Of a stretch of DNA of 64,000 nucleotides, positions 7,861 to 17,146 are shown in pieces. Source of the DNA: Nostoc sp. 'Lobaria pulmonaria (5183) cyanobiont' (GTDB lineage: Bacteria; Cyanobacteriota; Cyanobacteriia; Cyanobacteriales; Nostocaceae). The notes below the pieces were generated by a model. It was given only the letters and a program-made list of their open reading frames with translations. It searched no databases and was not told the origin of the DNA. The stretch is from contig NZ_CP026692.1 in the NCBI RefSeq assembly GCF_002949795.1, forward strand, positions 2,477,501 to 2,541,500. Reading direction: 5' to 3'. The position numbers were made by a program, and so were the translations under genes. Numbering within the stretch: position 1 is the first letter of the stretch; each line of letters starts with the position of its first letter.

Positions 7861-9090
7861 GTGAATATACCCCACATCCCCAAATTACCCATACCACCAT
7901 CTCTTTTGGGGTCAGAAGTCGGTTCTTTTACTGAGTTTACAGTTACTCAACGAATGCCTGCGATCGCTCGCAAAGTTATCGCTGAAAATAATTTCTCGTC
8001 TGAAATTAATACCAGCTTAGAAAACCTGGCTAGAGAATTGCCAACAGGATATGTGCAACCTCTTTTAAATAATACTGCTGTAGATTTTTCAGCCTGGAAT
8101 ACATATTTAGAATTCTACAAAGGTCAGCGTTGGGTAGATGTACCTTGGTTTTTTGCTGAAACTTATTTTTTTCGATTAATTCTAGAAATTACTAATTATT
8201 TTCGCCCTGGTGTCTGGCAAGGTGTCGATCCATTTGAGTTACAAAAGTCTCAAAGTTTAGAAGCATCTCTGGATTCGATTATTCTACTGTGTGGTCAGGC
8301 TAACAATTGGTTAGATAATTCACAACGAAAGGAAGAATCAAATCAAACAGCTTTAATAGCACTGTTATATTTTGCTTTGTGGGGAAATCGAGTTGACTTG
8401 AGTTTATGGTCAGCGTCCGAGAGCGATCGCAGTCGTTTTGATATTCAAACCCAACTAGCTCACATCCTAGTAAATGATGCCTCCCAAGTCACGGAATTGT
8501 TAATAAACTCTCAAGGAGGACGGATTGATTTTGTTGTAGACAATGCTGGTTTTGAACTTGTTTGTGATTTATTTTTAGTAGATTTTTTGTTAAGTAGCGG
8601 ACTGGCGGATCGGGTTTACCTACACTTAAAGCCACATCCGACTTTTGTCTCTGATGCCATGATTAAGGATGTACATTACACAACAAGTTTTTTAGGCGCT
8701 AGTGGAAATCAACAAGTTACATCCTTTGCCCAAAGACTGCAAGACAATATTGCATCAAGGCGTTTAGTACTATCTGAAGATTACTTTTGGACATCGCCTT
8801 TAGCTTTTTGGGAAATACCCAACTCTCTCAAAAATGAATTAGCCAATGCGAGTTTGGTTATAATCAAAGGAGATGCCAATTATCGCCGATTATTAGGCGA
8901 TCGCCATTGGAATTTTACTACCAACATTGCAGATATAGTCTGCTACTTACCCGTGCCAATGGTAGCTCTACGCACCCTAAAGTCAGAAGTAGCAGTTGGT
9001 TTAAAACCAGAAGTTATTGAGAAAGTAGCAAAATCTGACTCTTCTTGGTTGACAAATGGACAGTGGGGTGTAATTCAGTTGGTGGTTTAG
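7861..9090 (+). CDS. ARMT1-type damage-control phosphatase (DUF89)
   Basis: This 409-residue protein has the DUF89/ARMT1 signature set: VDNAGFELVCDL at about 226-237, where the Asp and Asn bind metal, LHLKPHPTFVSD at about 258, and IIKGDANYRRLLGD at about 343. The family uses Mn or Ni to remove phosphate from damaged or excess sugar phosphates and similar metabolites, in the cytosol. The GTG start at 7861 is followed by a family-like N-terminus with RMPAIARKVI. It appears complete and stands alone, followed after 126 bases by the second antitoxin-PIN module. The substrate cannot be deduced. Confidence 0.8.
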   Translation: MNIPHIPKLPIPPSLLGSEVGSFTEFTVTQRMPAIARKVIAENNFSSEINTSLENLARELPTGYVQPLLNNTAVDFSAWNTYLEFYKGQRWVDVPWFFAETYFFRLILEITNYFRPGVWQGVDPFELQKSQSLEASLDSIILLCGQANNWLDNSQRKEESNQTALIALLYFALWGNRVDLSLWSASESDRSRFDIQTQLAHILVNDASQVTELLINSQGGRIDFVVDNAGFELVCDLFLVDFLLSSGLADRVYLHLKPHPTFVSDAMIKDVHYTTSFLGASGNQQVTSFAQRLQDNIASRRLVLSEDYFWTSPLAFWEIPNSLKNELANASLVIIKGDANYRRLLGDRHWNFTTNIADIVCYLPVPMVALRTLKSEVAVGLKPEVIEKVAKSDSSWLTNGQWGVIQLVV

Positions 9091-9147
9091 GCAGTTTTGC
9101 CAAATCGAGATAATTTGTAAGACAAGTATACGTATCTTCACTATTTA

Positions 9148-9164
9148 TAGGGTCGTTTACCCTA
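9148..9164. promoter_or_regulatory. Inverted repeat upstream of PIN module 2
   Basis: TAGGGT-CGTTT-ACCCTA forms a 6-bp inverted repeat about 50 bases before the antitoxin start. Antitoxins often bind such sites to repress their own operon, so it is a possible operator. Confidence 0.25.
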
Positions 9165-9216
9165 CCCGTATCACCACAACCAGCTTAGGATAAACTAGAA
9201 GAACTTTTTAAGGAAA

Positions 9217-9432
9217 ATGGTAGAAAAAATCACAGCTGTGTTTAATGGCAAAGTGTTCTATCCGGCTGAACCGATCGCACTGCCAATTAATACCCGCGTG
9301 CGAATCAGTATTGAAATTTTACCGCCCAGCGAACAGGAAACGGTATCATTTCTGCAAACGGCGCGATCGCTCAACCTCGAAGGGCCACCTGACTGGTCTG
9401 CCAATATAGATAAATATTTATACAGTAAGTAA
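9217..9432 (+). CDS. DUF104-like antitoxin of PIN module 2
   Basis: A 71-residue protein starting MVEKITAVFNGKVFYP, with PINTRVRISIE and a C-terminal GPPDWSANIDKYLY. The layout matches the module 1 antitoxin at 4473-4718: an N-terminal beta segment, a variable middle, then a PxDWS..D.YLY tail. The tail is likely the part that wraps the toxin. The ATG follows AAGGAAA closely. Seven bases separate its stop from the PIN gene. Confidence 0.75.
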   Translation: MVEKITAVFNGKVFYPAEPIALPINTRVRISIEILPPSEQETVSFLQTARSLNLEGPPDWSANIDKYLYSK

Positions 9433-9439
9433 ACTTTTC

Positions 9440-9865
9440 ATGCATTCTGAAGTCTTTCTTGATACATCATTTGCCATTGCTTTATCTGCACCGAGCGATC
9501 GCTTGCATGACCGAGCTTTACATCTGGCTAAAATGTTACAAGCAGCAGAAACTCGTTTGGTGACAACACAGGCGGTAATGTTGGAAATTGGCAATGCCTT
9601 ATCCCAACAACCTTATCGTCAGGCGGCAATCATATTATTAAATTCTTTAGTAGCAGACTCCAAAGTAGAAATTGTCCCCCTTTCCCAGGAACTCTACGAA
9701 CGTGCTTTCCAGCTATATCGCGAACGAACAGAGAAAGAATGGGGATTTGTCGATTGCGTATCTTTTATTGTTATGCAATATAGCGGCATCACTGAAGCAC
9801 TGACAGCTGATGAGCATTTTCAACAAGCAGGCTTTCGAGCATTACTGCGAGAAAATTTACCGTAA
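9440..9865 (+). CDS. PIN-domain toxin (VapC-like), module 2
   Basis: This 141-residue PIN protein shows EVFLDTSFAIAL at the N-terminus, VMLEIGNALS in the middle, EWGFVDCVSF and then LTADEHFQQAGFRALLRE. The four acidic positions of a PIN RNase are present. It shares WG..DC.SF.VM and TAD.HF.QAGFRALLRE with the toxin at 4715-5128, so the two modules are paralogues about 4.7 kb apart. Activity against RNA is inferred from the family. It seems intact. Confidence 0.8.
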   Translation: MHSEVFLDTSFAIALSAPSDRLHDRALHLAKMLQAAETRLVTTQAVMLEIGNALSQQPYRQAAIILLNSLVADSKVEIVPLSQELYERAFQLYRERTEKEWGFVDCVSFIVMQYSGITEALTADEHFQQAGFRALLRENLP

Positions 9866-9917
9866 GGATTTGGGAATTGGGCATGAGACATTAGACTTCT
9901 TGCATGAATCAATGACC

Positions 9918-10012
9918 TTTCACCCTAAATCCCTCTCCCAAGCTTGGGAGAGGGACTTTGAAATTGTCTCCCCTTCTCCCAAAATTGGGAGAAGGGGTTG
10001 GGGGATGAGGGC
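9918..10012. repeat. Twin G/C palindromes in spacer
   Basis: CCCTCTCCCA-AGCT-TGGGAGAGGG is a perfect palindrome near 9932-9955. It is followed by a 13-bp inverted repeat, CCCCTTCTCCCAA with TTGGGAGAAGGGG, near 9971-9998. A similar unit with CCTCTCTCCTAAAAGGAGAGAGG is at 41979-42002. These look like a mobile or dispersed hairpin family rather than single terminators. Confidence 0.6.
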
Positions 10013-10112
10013 ATTCGTGCAAGAGGTTTATTAGCAAATGACAAATGACAATTAAATCCTTATTATTTCGTTACAATCGGCGTGTGCGTTAGGCATTCAA
10101 GAGTTATCAGCC

Positions 10113-11681
10113 ATGAAATTGATTTCCGATCCGCCGATTCCTGTGAAAATTCAAAAGATGAAGGAACGGGTGCGGTGGATGCATCCAAGTTTTGTGCAAC
10201 GGGGAATTGACCAAACCAGTATAGTTATTGACGATCGCAGACAGGATAATCCAGAATTTTCCTTTATGGTTATCGGTGATTCTGGCACTAAATCCCATTC
10301 TCGACACCACCCCCAACGAAAAGTTGCCGAACTGATGCTGACTCACCGCGATGATTGCAGCTTTGTGTTGCATACTGGCGATGTCATCTATGTGGTGGGT
10401 TCCCAAGAATATTATTCAACAAACTTTATTGAGCCTTACCGGGAATTTCTTGTTAATGGCGACAATCCGAAAAGCATTCCTTATGACCGCATGGTGTTTA
10501 ATCTGCCGTTCTTGCCAGTACTTGGTAATCATGATTACTACGATGTGCCATTGATGTACCGTTTATTTACTGGCACAACATCGTCACTACGTCGCCTGTT
10601 CCGCTACAAAGATATCGAGATTGGCTGGCATGGATCGTATCAAGGTAATGCTTATGCACGGGCATTTATGGACTACACTCAGGCGATGTCTCCACAAGAG
10701 TTAGAACGTCATTTAGATCGGCACTACACTGCTAAAACCGATACAGGGCGCTGTTTGCGTTATGAACCCGGACAATTTACCCGCTTACCCAATCGCTATT
10801 ACACCTTTCGTTACGGCGGGATTGACTTTTTTGCACTGGATTCTAATACCTTTAATACACCCTCACCTTTACCTGCAACTCAAGAGGGGGAAATTTACCG
10901 CCGAGAATTGCAAAAGCGTCGCCAGGAAATAGATCGAGAAGAAGTGGAGATTTTGAAAATATATGATCGCCTCAACCCAGATAAACCCACCGAAGCCGAA
11001 CAACTCGATGACCTTAGTGCTAAATTAGACCAAATCAACGAGATCAAAATCGACATTGAAAAACAACTAGCATCTCATCAAATGCCTGCGATCGACTTTG
11101 AACAACTTGAATGGTTGCGAAGCAAACTAATCGAATCTTGGAACACCTCCCAAGTGCGCGGACGTGTAATCTTTTTCCACCATCCCCCCTACGTCACAGA
11201 AGCTACCAAGTGGAATCAGGCACAAACCTTGGCAGTTCGCCACCGCTTGCGCTGGGTGTTTGAACAAGTGGCAGAAACTCTTGGTTCTCTAATTAAAGAA
11301 CGTCCCATAGTCGATTTGATTTTAAATGGACACGCTCACTGTTTAGAGCATCTTTGCACAACTGATACCGGATTTGCAGACTCGCACATTAACTGTATTA
11401 TCTCTGGTGGTAGCGGTCATCGTCCCCGCTATCAACGGCGAGAAGGGACTGAATTGATGGAAACTTTTGCTGAAATTGCAGGTAAATCCACTCGGAAAGT
11501 TGCGGATTCAAGGCTATTTGTGGGCCGTCATAACTACAATTTCCAGAACCGACTGCCTTATTCATGTGTGCGGATTGATGTTCTGGATGGTAGCCCGCCC
11601 AAGTTTATCATCAGACCGCTGATTACTGAACGAGTTGAACAAAAGTGGCATAACACGGAACTTGAACCTTTTGTTATTTAA
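10113..11681 (+). CDS. Calcineurin-like metallophosphoesterase
   Basis: The 522-residue protein carries the metallophosphoesterase motifs in order: VIGDSG near residue 54, HTGDVIY near 89, GNHDYYD near 143, FFHHPPY near 354 and LNGHAHCLEH near 410. Together these bind a two-metal centre that hydrolyses phosphate esters. A charged helical insertion at roughly 265-330, rich in Glu, Lys and Arg, could be a coiled coil. There is no signal peptide, so the protein is probably cytosolic. The first motif has Asp-x-Gly where many members have Asp-x-His. Substrate unknown. The gene stands alone. Confidence 0.8.
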   Translation: MKLISDPPIPVKIQKMKERVRWMHPSFVQRGIDQTSIVIDDRRQDNPEFSFMVIGDSGTKSHSRHHPQRKVAELMLTHRDDCSFVLHTGDVIYVVGSQEYYSTNFIEPYREFLVNGDNPKSIPYDRMVFNLPFLPVLGNHDYYDVPLMYRLFTGTTSSLRRLFRYKDIEIGWHGSYQGNAYARAFMDYTQAMSPQELERHLDRHYTAKTDTGRCLRYEPGQFTRLPNRYYTFRYGGIDFFALDSNTFNTPSPLPATQEGEIYRRELQKRRQEIDREEVEILKIYDRLNPDKPTEAEQLDDLSAKLDQINEIKIDIEKQLASHQMPAIDFEQLEWLRSKLIESWNTSQVRGRVIFFHHPPYVTEATKWNQAQTLAVRHRLRWVFEQVAETLGSLIKERPIVDLILNGHAHCLEHLCTTDTGFADSHINCIISGGSGHRPRYQRREGTELMETFAEIAGKSTRKVADSRLFVGRHNYNFQNRLPYSCVRIDVLDGSPPKFIIRPLITERVEQKWHNTELEPFVI

Positions 11682-11852
11682 ACGGGATACGAAGTAATTG
11701 AAGACACCATTCCTCATCTCACTTGAAAATCACATCTCAGTGCTGCTGGGTTGCTTTGAATGATTATCTTGGCGAATTTTTTCCAAATCTTTGCATTAAG
11801 ACAAAAGCTAGGTATATCCTAATCTTGAATAGAGTTATGATAATCTCAAATT

Positions 11853-12611
11853 ATGGCAGGACATAGTAAATGGGCAAATATTAAGCGCCAAAAAGCGGTA
11901 GTAGATGCAAAAAAGGGAAAAACCTTTACTCAATTATCCAGGGCAATTATCGTTGCGGCTAGAAGTGGTGTACCAGATCCGGCGCTGAATTTTCAACTTC
12001 GCACGGCAGTTGACAAGGCAAAGGCTGCGAGTATTCCCAATGATAATATTGAACGAGCGATCGCTAAAGGTGCAGGCACTTTTGGCGGGGATAATGCTAT
12101 CTTTGAAGCCATTCGCTACGAAGGCTATGGCCCTTGTGGTGTAGCAATTTTAATCGAAGCCCTCACAGATAATCGTAATCGCACTGCTGCTGACTTGCGT
12201 GTAGCTTTTAGTAAAAATGGTGGCAATCTTGGTGAAACAGGTTGTGTTAGCTGGATGTTTGAACAAAAAGGCGTTTGTGTAGTGCAGGGTGTACTTGACG
12301 AAGAACAGCTTTTAGAAGCATCCCTTGAAGGGGGTGCCCAGTCTTATGAGATGACTGAAGATGAGATGGCTGAGGTATTTACTGATATTGCAAATTTAGA
12401 AACCCTTAGTCAGACACTTAAAAATCAAGGCTTTAAGGTAACTGATGCCGAATTGCGCTGGATTCCTAGTAATAGTGTAGAAGTTACCGATCCCGATCGG
12501 GCGCGATCGCTTTTCAAGTTAATTGATACTCTAGAAAGCTTGGATGACGTGCAAAATGTCACAGCTAATTTTGACGTAGCAGAAGAATTGATGGCTCTCA
12601 GCATTTCCTAA
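11853..12611 (+). CDS. yebC: YebC/TACO1-family protein
   Basis: The 252-residue protein begins [14 protein letters not shown] and continues with [12 protein letters not shown] and NIERAIAKG, the diagnostic N-terminal block of the YebC/PmpR/TACO1 family. Length and three-domain layout are normal. Members were annotated as DNA-binding regulators; some are now linked to translation of proline-rich stretches, as TACO1 is in mitochondria. No neighbour forms an operon with it. A HIP1 site lies within the gene. Confidence 0.9.
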   Translation: MAGHSKWANIKRQKAVVDAKKGKTFTQLSRAIIVAARSGVPDPALNFQLRTAVDKAKAASIPNDNIERAIAKGAGTFGGDNAIFEAIRYEGYGPCGVAILIEALTDNRNRTAADLRVAFSKNGGNLGETGCVSWMFEQKGVCVVQGVLDEEQLLEASLEGGAQSYEMTEDEMAEVFTDIANLETLSQTLKNQGFKVTDAELRWIPSNSVEVTDPDRARSLFKLIDTLESLDDVQNVTANFDVAEELMALSIS

Positions 12612-13094
12612 TCAAAATTAACCCAGGTATCATAGCCAAATTACAGTTATTTGGATGATATCCAAATTGTTACATTTAAGATTGAAATGCCAGCAAGTAT
12701 TTTTTAGCTAAGTATTCCCCGAACCTATCCTACTAATAATATTTGTGCTACAAAACTTAAGCTTATTGATAAATTAAAACGAAAAATTAAGGTTTTGAAG
12801 CACATTTTACGACAACAAGTAGGGATCTTTTAGAATAGTGGGATAGGTTCACGTCAGCTCCAATACGATTCGGTTAAGGTTTTTTGATGAAAATTATAGA
12901 TCGCTAAAGATGTGATAAATCATCATTGTAAAGACGGCGATTTATCGCGTCTCTTGCCTTACCCGAACAGTATTGACGTAAGTCCTATATTTGACAGATA
13001 TAAAAATAGACATGAAATCTTCATATCAATTACAAACTTATGACATACGTCTATTGGATAGTTGATTTGTTGATTACCTGATGAGGATTTTCAA
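12612..13094. other. Non-coding spacer upstream of the His-rich peptide gene
   Basis: No larger gene is present. A dispersed hairpin (AAGACGGCGAT..ATCGCGTCTCTT) lies at 12931-12955, followed at 12973-12985 by a GACGTAAGTCC fragment resembling the terminal repeat of the element at 52544-52634. The remainder is AT-rich and may contain the promoter of the small secreted peptide. Confidence 0.5.
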
Positions 13095-13271
13095 GTGAAT
13101 AAGTTCGCTAAAGCTTTACTTTTGGCTCTAATTTTTGCTGCACCTGTAACCGCTTTTGCATCTCAAGCTCAAGCTAAAACTATCCATCATCCTGGCGTAA
13201 AATCTGCTAAAGTTCATCATACTAGACATCACAGACATCATGCTAAAAAAATAGTTCATAAACATTTATAA
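13095..13271 (+). CDS. Small His-rich secreted peptide
   Basis: A 58-residue frame from GTG 13095 reads MNKFAKALLLALIFAAPVTA, a clean signal peptide likely cut after AQA (residues 25-27). The mature part of about 31 residues is very basic, with eleven histidines in short clusters (HHTRHHRHH). It might bind metal or an acidic polymer at the cell surface; that is inference. A strong terminator follows at 13358-13395, which supports a real, separately transcribed gene. A matching RBS is weak. Confidence 0.65.
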   Translation: MNKFAKALLLALIFAAPVTAFASQAQAKTIHHPGVKSAKVHHTRHHRHHAKKIVHKHL

Positions 13272-13357
13272 ATAGTTACTATTAGTCGTAAAAGTTTCTA
13301 GTAGCTCTGTAATTAAGTTTAGTGTTGGTTTCTCTGAAAAAACTGTATTATTTAACC

Positions 13358-13395
13358 CCGCTGAAATCCTACCCCAATCAGCGGGTTTTTTTTAT
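13358..13395 (+). terminator. Rho-independent terminator
   Basis: CCCGCTGA pairs with TCAGCGGG, with AA/TT extending the stem, around a loop of about 13 bases. A run of eight T follows. It lies about 90 bases after the His-rich peptide stop. Confidence 0.85.
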
Positions 13396-13488
13396 TAACT
13401 TGCTCAAGGGTGCGATCGTATCAAAATCCAAGTTAAAGCGATCGTCTAATTTTACCTACCACCATCCAATTTAGTCTTGAAAACATAT

Positions 13489-13890
13489 ATGAAAGCAGAC
13501 TATTTAGAAGAATCGCTTCTTCGTGAGTTGGAGGAGCGTTTGCTTCAACCCGATGTCCGAAAGTCAGCTAAAGATATCATAGATTTACTTGCTGACGAGT
13601 TCATTGAATTCGTCAGCTCAGGGCGTGTTTTTAATAAACAGCAAATTATCGAGAGCTTGCAGAATGAACCCATCCAACCCCTGACTCAAAGATTGATAAC
13701 AGAATTCAAAACGTTAGTTTTAGCAACAGGGGTTGTTTTAGTAACTTATCGTATAGTCAGACATATATCTGGCGAACAACCTGTTCATTCGTTGCGAAGT
13801 TCCATCTGGAAATTAAATAACAATCGATGGAAAATGATCTTTCATCAGGGCACTCTGGTTAGAGAATCATCAGTGCGGTATGAGAAGTAA
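13489..13890 (+). CDS. NTF2-like (DUF4440) protein
   Basis: From ATG 13489 the product is 133 residues. It has the cone-like alpha+beta pattern of NTF2/DUF4440 domains: an N-terminal amphipathic helix, LLADEFIEFVSSGRVFNKQQII, then strands VVLVTYRIVR, SSIWKLNNNRWKMIFHQGT. Such domains form small-ligand pockets or act as putative enzymes. A TTG four codons upstream is possible but less likely. Cytosolic; partner and substrate unknown. Confidence 0.7.
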   Translation: MKADYLEESLLRELEERLLQPDVRKSAKDIIDLLADEFIEFVSSGRVFNKQQIIESLQNEPIQPLTQRLITEFKTLVLATGVVLVTYRIVRHISGEQPVHSLRSSIWKLNNNRWKMIFHQGTLVRESSVRYEK

Positions 13891-13924
13891 TTGCCTGAGA
13901 TTATTTAGAGTCAAAGTTTTGCAT

Positions 13925-13956
13925 AAAAAAGACTCAAGCATTCCTGCCTGAGCCTT
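13925..13956 (-). terminator. Terminator of the RRM gene
   Basis: Read on the minus strand, GGCTCAGGCA pairs with TGCTTGAGTC (two G-U pairs) around GGAA and is followed by six T. It lies 19 bases past the RNA-binding protein stop. Confidence 0.75.
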
Positions 13957-13974
13957 TTCTAAATTCAATTAATC

Positions 13975-14289
13975 TTAGTAGCGGTTATTGCTACGATTGT
14001 AGCCGCCGCCACCACCACGGTTCCCAAAGGAACCACCACTTCTGTCTTCTTTGGGCTTGGCTTTATTTACTTTGAGGTCGCGACCAAGCCATTCAGCACC
14101 ATCAAGAGCTTCAATGGCTTTTGTTTCTTCATCTTCTGAATTCATTTCCACAAAAGCAAAGCCGCGTAAACGACCTGTTTCACGGTCAGTGGGTAGTTGA
14201 ACACGCTTTACAGTACCATATTCTGCAAATACAGCACTCAGCGCATCTTGTGTAACATCATAGGAGAGGTTACCTACGTAAATTGACAT
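13975..14289 (-). CDS. RRM RNA-binding protein (Rbp type)
   Basis: The 104-residue protein is a single RNA recognition motif with RNP2 (IYVGNL, residues 3-8) and RNP1 (RGFAFVEM, about 42-49), followed by a Gly/Asn/Arg-rich tail of about 20 residues. This is the glycine-rich Rbp family of cyanobacteria, several members of which rise in the cold. It probably binds single-stranded RNA in the cytosol. A spacer of over 250 bases upstream could hold a long 5' leader, which would fit cold control, but no specific element was recognised. A clear terminator follows. Confidence 0.9.
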   Translation of the reverse strand: MSIYVGNLSYDVTQDALSAVFAEYGTVKRVQLPTDRETGRLRGFAFVEMNSEDEETKAIEALDGAEWLGRDLKVNKAKPKEDRSGGSFGNRGGGGGYNRSNNRY

Positions 14290-14554
14290 TAAATGTCTCC
14301 AAAATCATAAGTTTGTAGAGATTTAGATTTCGGAGAGAAGTCTGTAATACCAAAAGGAAAAAGCCTGTCAATACTAAAAACAAACACTGTCACCGAATTA
14401 ATTCTCATTTCACTTCCCATAATGACATAACAACTCAGTTTCTGGGAAAAAGGTTTGAAAAACTGTTATAAAAAGTTATATAAGCGGTTAATAGCTAGAT
14501 GCTGGCTAGTCTCAAAACGGGTGAGGCTCTAGTAAACCGCACCCACGAGATCGA

Positions 14555-15094
14555 CTAATCCACTCTCTTTTCTAAATATTGACCAATCATTAACTGCTCG
14601 CTAGCACGGGAGATAATGGTTTGTCTGGTACGGTATTTGCTGCCAATTAGCTTTAACTCTTCTTCAAAGACTGAACCGTTGTACTCAGTTCGCAAACACA
14701 TTGTTTTAGGGTTGGAGAAATAATACTGAGCGGTGACTGGTTTAGATATGGCAAAACCGCGATCGCGATACAAAATGTTTCCTAAAGCTCCAAATATCGT
14801 TGAACCTTGCGACTCTTTCCTTCCATTTAGTACATCTGTACTTTCCCATATAACTGCTGCACCACAGATCAAACTATCTGTATCAGGCAAATCGTGCATC
14901 TGAGCTAGGTTTTGCAATTCATCACAGCCTTGGTTGAGAAAATCGATCGTAACTATACTCTCCATCTCCTTGGTTTCTCCCTTTGGTAGGGTGTAGTAGC
15001 GCCGTTGCGATTGCCACTTACCCGCCGATTCCTGGAAAAATTCCGAAATCTGGGCTTCGTCAGCAGTTTGTGCAATTTTTAGCAATGATGTCAC
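14555..15094 (-). CDS. cpcS: CpcS/CpeS-type phycobiliprotein lyase
   Basis: The 179-residue protein has the S-type bilin lyase features: ISEFFQESAGKWQSQRRYY near residues 16-34, KEMESIVTI, and a C-terminal RTRQTIISRASEQLMIGQYLEKR. These lyases form a lipocalin-like barrel that carries phycocyanobilin and attaches it to a cysteine, usually Cys-82-type sites, of phycobiliprotein subunits. No phycobiliprotein gene is adjacent, as is common for these lyases. Which paralogue it is (CpcS, CpeS or CpcU-like) cannot be settled here, so the symbol is generic. Confidence 0.75.
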   Translation of the reverse strand: MTSLLKIAQTADEAQISEFFQESAGKWQSQRRYYTLPKGETKEMESIVTIDFLNQGCDELQNLAQMHDLPDTDSLICGAAVIWESTDVLNGRKESQGSTIFGALGNILYRDRGFAISKPVTAQYYFSNPKTMCLRTEYNGSVFEEELKLIGSKYRTRQTIISRASEQLMIGQYLEKRVD

Positions 15095-15621
15095 TTGTAA
15101 CTTTCCTGACCTAATATTGGTGGCTGTAATATATATCGCCCTTTTCTTCGCCTTATATGCGATCGCCTGATCAAAATACTACAGCGTCAAAAAAAGCAAT
15201 TTATATTTACTATTTTTAATATATTTGATTTAGCGTAAAAATTACTAGGCATTTTGCTACATTAAATCTACTTATGTCAGCCTAAATATAGCTATTTATT
15301 AACACTGCCCATTTTAGAAGTAAGGGTGTGAAAGTCCGGTATTTTCAGGAAATACAAGTTTTCTACTAAGGGCAGATTGCAAGAAATTTAAAAATATTTA
15401 TACTGAGTTAATAATTGCATCGTCAGCTAAAAAGCTGCCGATTCAATGTAATGAGTTAAAGTGGTGAGAAATTTTTTAATAAAAAGTAATTTTTGATACA
15501 AAATTCTGCAAGAAGATAGCTAATTGACTCTCGCCGCTTTTCACTATTCATAATGTCTCAAAATTACTTGGTAATGCACGGCTGTTTAACCCAAAAAGCC
15601 CACCAAATACGAGAAAAATAA
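15095..15621. other. Non-coding divergent spacer
   Basis: About 530 bases lie between the divergent bilin-lyase gene and RND efflux operon. The stretch is AT-rich, has one HIP1-like site near 15160, and should hold both promoters. No gene or clear operator was found. Confidence 0.5.
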
Positions 15622-17067
15622 ATGATTTTGGACAGAAATAAGCCGCACAAGCAGGCGAAAATCTCACCTTTCGCAGCCGCTAACCAGGTAATTAGTACCC
15701 AGTTAGATTCAGTTATGAAGACTGATATGGCTGTTGCAGATACAAAGAGTAGCGTTCACACAAAGGTCTCTTCCCCTTTTGCATCCATATTATTGATTCC
15801 CTGTCTGCTGGGCATAGGACTGCTGACAGCGAATTGTGGAGCGCTATCCAAGGAAGAACCGGCTGATGCACAATCTCAGAGTCCTGGTAGTGGACAACGT
15901 GGTGGTGCGACAGCTGTAGATGTAGCGATCGCTCGAACTGATACGCTACAAACACAACCAGAATACACAGGTAATACAACACCCTTCCGAATTGTATCAG
16001 TGCGATCGCAAGTAGAAGCTCGGTTGTTGGCTTTGAACCTTGATGTCGGCGATGCAGTAAAGCTTGGGCAAAACATCGGGCGGTTAGATGATGCCATACT
16101 TTCTACCGAATTAAAGCAAGCAGAAGCAGAGCTAGCAGCCCTCAAATCAGAAGTAGCAAGAGCAACAAATCAGGTAAGCAATGCTCGTGCAGACGTTGAA
16201 CGGGCGCGCCTAGAAGTAGTACAAGCTCAAGCAGACTCACAGCGGCAGCAAAAACTCTTCCAAGCTGGAGCGATCGCTGAACAAACTGCCCAGCAAGCAC
16301 GTACCCAGGCAAAAACAGCTGCCCAGGCACTCCGGGCAGCCCAAGAACAAGTTCGGACAGAACAGCAAGCCGTTGCTGCCGCCCAAGGTAGAGTACTTGC
16401 TCAACAGGCATTGGTTGCCCAAACCAAAGAGCGCAGGTCTTACGCTCGGCTGGTATCTCCCATCACTGGCGTAGTCACACAAAGGGTAACAGAACCAGGC
16501 AACTTGCTGCAAGCAGGTAACGAAGTTTTGAAAATTGGCGACTTTAACCGTGTCAAAGTCGTCGTCCAAATTTCCGAATTAGAACTAGCACAAATTCAAG
16601 TTGGGCAGTCTGTACAAGTGCGCTTAGATGCCTTCCCCAAAGAAGCATTAATTGGCAGAGTTACGCGGATTTCCCCAGCTGCCGATGCCACAGCTCGCTT
16701 GATACCTGTAGAGGTATTGATTCCTAACACTCAAGGTAAGATTGGCAGCGGACTACTGGCGCGAGTCAACTTTGAAAACCAGACTCAACAGCGGGTAGTA
16801 GTGCCGCAAACAGCTATTCAAAAACAAGCAGGAGCAGCAAAGGGAGCAGGAAAAGAGCAAGAAAACCCGTCGGGGACGCTATTTGTGGTGAAAGACACAG
16901 ATGGCAAGACGAAAGTAGCGACGCGTGCAGTTACTTTCGGAAAAAGGGCTGATAGCAAAGTGGAAATTTTATCCGGTTTGCAAGCGGGAGAGCGATATGT
17001 TGTTCGTAGTGGTAAGCCGTTAAAAGAAGGTGACACTGTAAGTCTTTCAATTCTTTCAGAAAAGTAA
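15622..17067 (+). CDS. RND efflux periplasmic adaptor (HlyD/MFP family)
   Basis: This 481-residue protein is a membrane-fusion adaptor. A hydrophobic segment at about 53-69 ends in an NCG sequence resembling a lipoprotein cleavage site. Then come a lipoyl-like half (VRSQVEARLLALNLDVGDAVK), a long Ala/Gln-rich alpha-hairpin (about 155-270), the second half (RLVSPITGVVTQR) and beta-barrel segments. It would bridge the inner-membrane pump encoded 80 bases downstream to an outer-membrane channel not encoded here. ATG 15622 gives a long N-terminus of about 50 residues; later ATGs at 15715 and 15727 are plausible starts. Confidence 0.85.
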   Translation: MILDRNKPHKQAKISPFAAANQVISTQLDSVMKTDMAVADTKSSVHTKVSSPFASILLIPCLLGIGLLTANCGALSKEEPADAQSQSPGSGQRGGATAVDVAIARTDTLQTQPEYTGNTTPFRIVSVRSQVEARLLALNLDVGDAVKLGQNIGRLDDAILSTELKQAEAELAALKSEVARATNQVSNARADVERARLEVVQAQADSQRQQKLFQAGAIAEQTAQQARTQAKTAAQALRAAQEQVRTEQQAVAAAQGRVLAQQALVAQTKERRSYARLVSPITGVVTQRVTEPGNLLQAGNEVLKIGDFNRVKVVVQISELELAQIQVGQSVQVRLDAFPKEALIGRVTRISPAADATARLIPVEVLIPNTQGKIGSGLLARVNFENQTQQRVVVPQTAIQKQAGAAKGAGKEQENPSGTLFVVKDTDGKTKVATRAVTFGKRADSKVEILSGLQAGERYVVRSGKPLKEGDTVSLSILSEK

Positions 17068-17146
17068 TAGTAGGGTGAGCAATAATCACCATACCAAAGA
17101 AAAAAGTACTCAGTAGTCAGCATTTAGCACTTATCACTTTAGGATC

